Position numbers and translations under genes: made by a program. From Candidatus Halocynthiibacter alkanivorans (GTDB lineage Bacteria; Pseudomonadota; Alphaproteobacteria; Rhodobacterales; Rhodobacteraceae), in the NCBI RefSeq assembly GCF_003333265.1, contig NZ_QOLB01000156.1:1-64000 (forward strand): 64,000 nucleotides of DNA, given 5' to 3'. The notes under the pieces are model-generated. The model did not search any database, was not told the origin of the DNA, and saw nothing but the letters and a program-made list of their open reading frames with translations. Positions within the stretch are counted from its first letter, which is position 1, and every line of letters begins with the position of its first letter. Below, piece after piece: positions 61,193 to 64,000 of this stretch.

Positions 61193-61986
61193 AATTTCCC
61201 GGCGGGTGACAGGGTGAAAATCTCGCAGCCATCTTTGGTGACGCCGATGGAATGTTCAAACTGGGCGGACAGCGATTTGTCGCGCGTTACTGCGGTCCAG
61301 TCATCGCCCAGAACTTTGGTTTCGGCGCGCCCCAGGTTGATCATCGGCTCGATGGTGAAAAACATGCCCTCTTCCAGCACAGAAGCGGTGCCGGGACGGC
61401 CATAGTGCAGCACGTTGGGCGGCGCGTGGAACACCCGGCCCAGACCATGGCCACAGAAGTCACGCACCACTGACATCCGGTTGCCTTCGGCGTATTTCTG
61501 AATGGCGTGACCGATGTCGCCAAATGTGTTGCCCGGTTTCACCGCGTTGATGCCTTCAAACAGCGAATCATGGGTGACCTGGATCAGCCTTTCCGCTTTG
61601 CGCGACTGTTTGCCCGCCACATACATGCGCGACGTGTCGCCAAACCAGCCGTCCAGAATCACCGTGACATCGATGTTGAGGATATCGCCGTCTTTCAGTT
61701 TCTTGTCGCCGGGGATGCCGTGGCAGACCACGTGGTTCACCGAGATGCAGGAGGCGTGCTGATAGCCTTTGTAGCCGATGGTGGCCGAAGTGGTTCCCAG
61801 TTCGGTCACCCGGCGGGTGATGAACGCGTCCAGCGTACCGGTGCTGACACCAGGTTCGATCAGCGCCGCCACCTCGTCAAGGATCTGCGCTGCCACCTGT
61901 CCGGCGGCGCGCATGCCGGCAAAATCGGCGGGGCTGTGAATACGGATGCCGTCTTTGGTGATGCGGCCGCGGTGACTGTCGTCCAA
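61180..61986 (-). CDS. map: Methionine aminopeptidase, type I
   Basis: Removes the N-terminal Met from proteins, the step after deformylation. The 268 residues include TIGYKGYQHASCISVNHVVCHGIP (substrate His), metal ligands in LNIDVTVILDGWFGDTSRM, FCGHGLGRVFHAPPNVLHYG and EEGMFFTIEPM, and EFEHSI-like QFEHSIGVT. GGAG 7 nt upstream supports the TTG start at 61986, and the encoded DDSHRGRITKDGIRIH fits the family N terminus. It overlaps the convergent HAD gene by 13 bp. sfsA ends 46 bp upstream on the same strand. Confidence 0.97.
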   Translation of the reverse strand: MDDSHRGRITKDGIRIHSPADFAGMRAAGQVAAQILDEVAALIEPGVSTGTLDAFITRRVTELGTTSATIGYKGYQHASCISVNHVVCHGIPGDKKLKDGDILNIDVTVILDGWFGDTSRMYVAGKQSRKAERLIQVTHDSLFEGINAVKPGNTFGDIGHAIQKYAEGNRMSVVRDFCGHGLGRVFHAPPNVLHYGRPGTASVLEEGMFFTIEPMINLGRAETKVLGDDWTAVTRDKSLSAQFEHSIGVTKDGCEIFTLSPAGKFHPT

Positions 61987-62032
61987 GAGCTGTCTCCAGT
62001 GTGGGAGGAATACCAGATGTTCGCGCGCTGTT

Positions 62033-62812
62033 TTATGTCAGATCCGGATCGAATACCACCGGTGCGCGCAGAGTGATTTCACTGGCGCTGATATGGGTAT
62101 CATAACACAGGGTTTCCACCCCCGCAGCACGGGCTTTTGCGAAGGCTTGCGCATAGGCCGGGTCAATGTCGCGCGCCAGGGTGACCTTTTGGCAGTCGTC
62201 GCGCGCCACCAGAAAGAGCATAACCGCACGGTGGCCCAGGGCGAACATCGTGGCCAGTTCGTCCAGGTGTTTCGCGCCGCGTTTGGTGACGCTGTCGGGA
62301 AATTCCACGAGGCCCGGACGGCGCGACAGGGTGACCGATTTCACCTCCACATAGCAGTCCGCTCTGGTGCCCGGTCCGGGGCCTGGGGTGGCATCAGTCG
62401 CGGCGCCTGACGCTGCGTCTGTCGCAGAACCGGGCGTCGCCCCGCTCAGCAGGAAATCCACCCGTGAGGCGTCGCCGTATTTCACTTCCGGGCGGATATC
62501 TGCATAACCCGCCAGCTCCGGAATGCGACCCGAACACAGGGCTTCTGCCACAATCCGGTTGGCCAGCGAGGTGTCGGTGATGACAAAGGCGCCCGGGTAT
62601 TGCGACAGGCGCCAGCCGTAATCCAGCTTCTTTTTCGGGTCCGTATTGGGTTCGACCCAGAGCCTGGTGCCGGGCTCTGCCATGCCCATCATCGAGCCGG
62701 GATTGGGGCAATGGGCGGTGACTTCACGCCCGTCCTCCAGCCGGATGTCAGCGAGGAACCGTTTATAACGGCGGAGCAAAGTGGCGGGGATCAGGGGCGT
62801 GGTAAATTTCAT
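62033..62812 (-). CDS. sfsA: SfsA-family DNA-binding / nuclease-like protein with low-complexity insert
   Basis: SfsA (sugar fermentation stimulation) family; E. coli SfsA binds DNA, and the fold includes a restriction-endonuclease-like core. The 259 residues contain LIPATLLRRYKRFLADIRLEDGREVTAHCPNPGSM, DYGWRLSQYPGAFVITDTSLANRIV and the catalytic-looking YVEVKSVTL. C-terminal conserved segments are AKHLDEL and AVMLFLVARDD. Normal length is about 235. An insertion at about 124-150 (GATPGSATDAASGAATDATP and on) separates RVDFLLS from the EVKSV strand. ATG 62812 lies right after AAAGGGC. Confidence 0.92.
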   Translation of the reverse strand: MKFTTPLIPATLLRRYKRFLADIRLEDGREVTAHCPNPGSMMGMAEPGTRLWVEPNTDPKKKLDYGWRLSQYPGAFVITDTSLANRIVAEALCSGRIPELAGYADIRPEVKYGDASRVDFLLSGATPGSATDAASGAATDATPGPGPGTRADCYVEVKSVTLSRRPGLVEFPDSVTKRGAKHLDELATMFALGHRAVMLFLVARDDCQKVTLARDIDPAYAQAFAKARAAGVETLCYDTHISASEITLRAPVVFDPDLT

Positions 62813-63174
62813 GCCCTTTGATAGCGGCCTGCAGTCCGTGTGGAAAGGTTGACTTGTAGGACAGACTGGCTTGTGGGGAAGGCTGGCCTGTGGGGAAGAC
62901 CGGTGGCAGGACGGGCGGCGCCAGCGGGAGACTGGCCCCGGGGTAAAGGCTGGACCGGGGATGGGAGGAATTGGGCCGGCGGGGGCGATAACTCGGCCCG
63001 TCACCATAGGCTGGCGCAGACGAAGGTCCGGGCTGCCGGGCAAGACTGACCTGAAAGGAAAGACTGACTTCGGGGCAAAGGCCGAACCCGGGAAATCTCT
63101 GGCAAGGGCGACAAGAAGGCCCGTCAAAAAAAGGCCGACGCGAGAGATGCGCCGGCCCTGGCATTTCAACCGGA
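62813..63174. other. Intergenic region of degenerate short tandem repeats
   Basis: No gene. From about 62850 to 63090 the sequence is made of loosely repeated 17-20 bp words such as GACTGGCTTGTGGGGAAG, GCTGGCCTGTGGGGAAG and AGACTGACCTGAAAGGAA. The SDR terminator lies at the far end. Confidence 0.6.
63126..63157 (-). terminator. Rho-independent terminator of the SDR gene
   Basis: On the minus strand GGCCGGCGC and GCGTCGGCC form an 8-bp stem with one mismatch around ATCTCTC, followed by seven T. It lies 18 bp past the SDR stop. Confidence 0.85.
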
Positions 63175-63939
63175 TCAGTTGCGGCCGGCAAGCACGCCGC
63201 CGTCCACGTCCCAGACCGCGCCGGTGACCCAGGAGGTGTCGTCTGAGAGCAGGAAGTCGATGGATTTCGCCACGTCCAGTGCCCGGCCGACACGGCCGAT
63301 CGGATGGAAGGCGTCAAACGCGCCGGTCAGGGTGGATTCAATTTCCGACGGCTCAATAAAAGAACCATAGATCGGCGTCACCACCACGGCGGGGGACACG
63401 GCGTTGACCCGGATCCCGTGGTCGGCCAGCTCCATCGCCAGATGCTGGGTCATCGCGTGCAGCCCGGCTTTGGCCATCGAATAGGCGGTGGAGGGCGTCG
63501 CTTTGACCGCCTGTTTGCCCCACATGGAGCCGATGTTGACGATGGAGCCGCCGCCGTTGTTTTTCATGTTTTCCGCCACCGCGCGGGTGATGAAAAACGT
63601 CGCTTTGTTCAGATCCATATAGGCGTCGTAATCGGCCTCTTCATTCTCAAGGAACGCTTTGGGCGCAAAGCTGCCGGCGGCGTTGACCAGGTGTTTGATG
63701 TGACGTTTCTGCGCCGCGATCTCCGCGATCAGGGTTTTGACCTGGCCAGGGTCGCGCAGGTCCAGCACCCGGGTTTCTACCAGGCTGTCATTGGCCAGAT
63801 CGGTGCGGGCGGCGTCAAGTTTCCCTGCATTAGAGCCTATTATGGTCACATGGTTGCCCCTGGCGACGGCGAGGCGGGCGGTTTCCAGCCCCATGCCGGA
63901 AGAGCCGCCGATGATCAGTGTGGTGGGAGAAGTGGTCAT
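63175..63939 (-). CDS. Short-chain dehydrogenase/reductase (SDR)
   Basis: A 254-residue Rossmann-fold NAD(P)-dependent oxidoreductase. It has the cofactor motif LIIGGSSGMGLETARLA (TGxxxGxG variant), HLVNAAGSF (NAAG-like), and the catalytic set with Ser in SIVNIGSMWG and YSMAK (YxxxK). VSPAVVVTPIY and WDVDGGVLAG follow. The substrate is unknown. GAGGA before the ATG, and a palindromic operator-like site 12-29 bp upstream of the start, suggest control by a TetR-type repressor encoded beyond the window. Confidence 0.93.
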   Translation of the reverse strand: MTTSPTTLIIGGSSGMGLETARLAVARGNHVTIIGSNAGKLDAARTDLANDSLVETRVLDLRDPGQVKTLIAEIAAQKRHIKHLVNAAGSFAPKAFLENEEADYDAYMDLNKATFFITRAVAENMKNNGGGSIVNIGSMWGKQAVKATPSTAYSMAKAGLHAMTQHLAMELADHGIRVNAVSPAVVVTPIYGSFIEPSEIESTLTGAFDAFHPIGRVGRALDVAKSIDFLLSDDTSWVTGAVWDVDGGVLAGRN

Positions 63940-63950
63940 TTTGAAATCCT

Positions 63951-63968
63951 CTATCTATCAGTAGGTAG
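63951..63968 (-). promoter_or_regulatory. Operator-like palindrome upstream of the SDR gene
   Basis: CTATCTA-TCAG-TAGGTAG is an 18-bp inverted repeat with one mismatch, 12 bp before the SDR start codon. TetR/AcrR-family operators have this size and symmetry. Position over the leader suits repression. Confidence 0.6.
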
Positions 63969-64000
63969 GTTGTACGACTCACCTATGCCCGTTGACGGCC

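Noticed and set aside
62813-63169. N-terminal extension of SfsA encoded by the upstream repeats
   Set aside because: The frame is open, but the sequence is Pro/Ser low complexity, not part of the SfsA family, and the family start MKFTTPLIPA is at 62812.

Overview
The window looks like a chromosomal segment of an alphaproteobacterium of the Rhodobacterales (Roseobacter/Paracoccaceae type). The evidence is the high GC, the def / def-like / fmt cluster, the CbiG-CobJ fusion protein, the DUF1636 genes beside cobalamin genes, map next to sfsA, and extragenic repeats of a kind I recall from that order. I see no tRNA, rRNA, CRISPR, prophage or intact insertion sequence. I cannot name the genus.

Layout. 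1-6.9 kb: a TRIC-type channel, a GlsB/YeaQ membrane protein, fmt with two peptide deformylase genes (the second has lost its catalytic residues), a PatB/MalY-type PLP enzyme and three small genes. 6.9-18 kb: a minus-strand cobalamin operon (cbiX-cobH-cobL-cobI-cbiG/cobJ-cobM) and a plus-strand group (DUF1636-cobC-cobD/cbiB), separated by a glutathionyl-hydroquinone reductase and a degenerate receiver-domain protein. 18-25 kb: an MltB-type transglycosylase, a YbjN protein, smc and a periplasmic metallo-beta-lactamase-fold protein. 25-36 kb: a cobalamin riboswitch, cbtB-cbtA, a His-rich membrane-anchored protein, a second DUF1636 gene, cobW-GNAT-cobN-GNAT, a heptanucleotide repeat array, a small lipoprotein and GFA-cobO. 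36-64 kb: mostly housekeeping genes: FMN reductase, a putative split MnmC pair, a DMT transporter, slt, dapA, a TPR gene, smpB, sseA-aminotransferase, glnK-amt, a class A PBP, mlaA-mlaC, ridA-gdpD, a DUF482 protein, mscS, a peroxiredoxin, a ferredoxin reductase with rsmD and a HAD gene, map, sfsA and an SDR.

How the genes work together. About a third of the window serves vitamin B12. CbtAB imports cobalt under a B12 riboswitch. CbiX, CobI, CobJ, CobM, CobL and CobH build and rearrange the corrin ring. CobN (with CobST, not in this window) inserts cobalt late. CobW probably chaperones the metal. CobO adenosylates, and CobC and CobD/CbiB attach the aminopropanol arm. CobA, CobG/CobZ, CobF, CobK, CobB, CobQ, CobP, CobST, CobU and CobV are not here. 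Having CbiX (early cobalt insertion) and a CbiG domain together with CobN (late insertion) gives a mixed signature.

The most unusual theme is DNA-level. Degenerate copies of gene 3' ends lie just downstream of fmt and cbiB. Direct repeats carrying the dapA terminator flank the TPR gene. A 23-unit heptamer array switches repeat type midway. Several conserved enzymes (CobC, SfsA, MnmD, CobJ, two GNATs, a GFA protein, the MltB leader) carry low-complexity insertions or tails that resemble expanded short repeats. Together these suggest a lineage prone to short tandem duplication.
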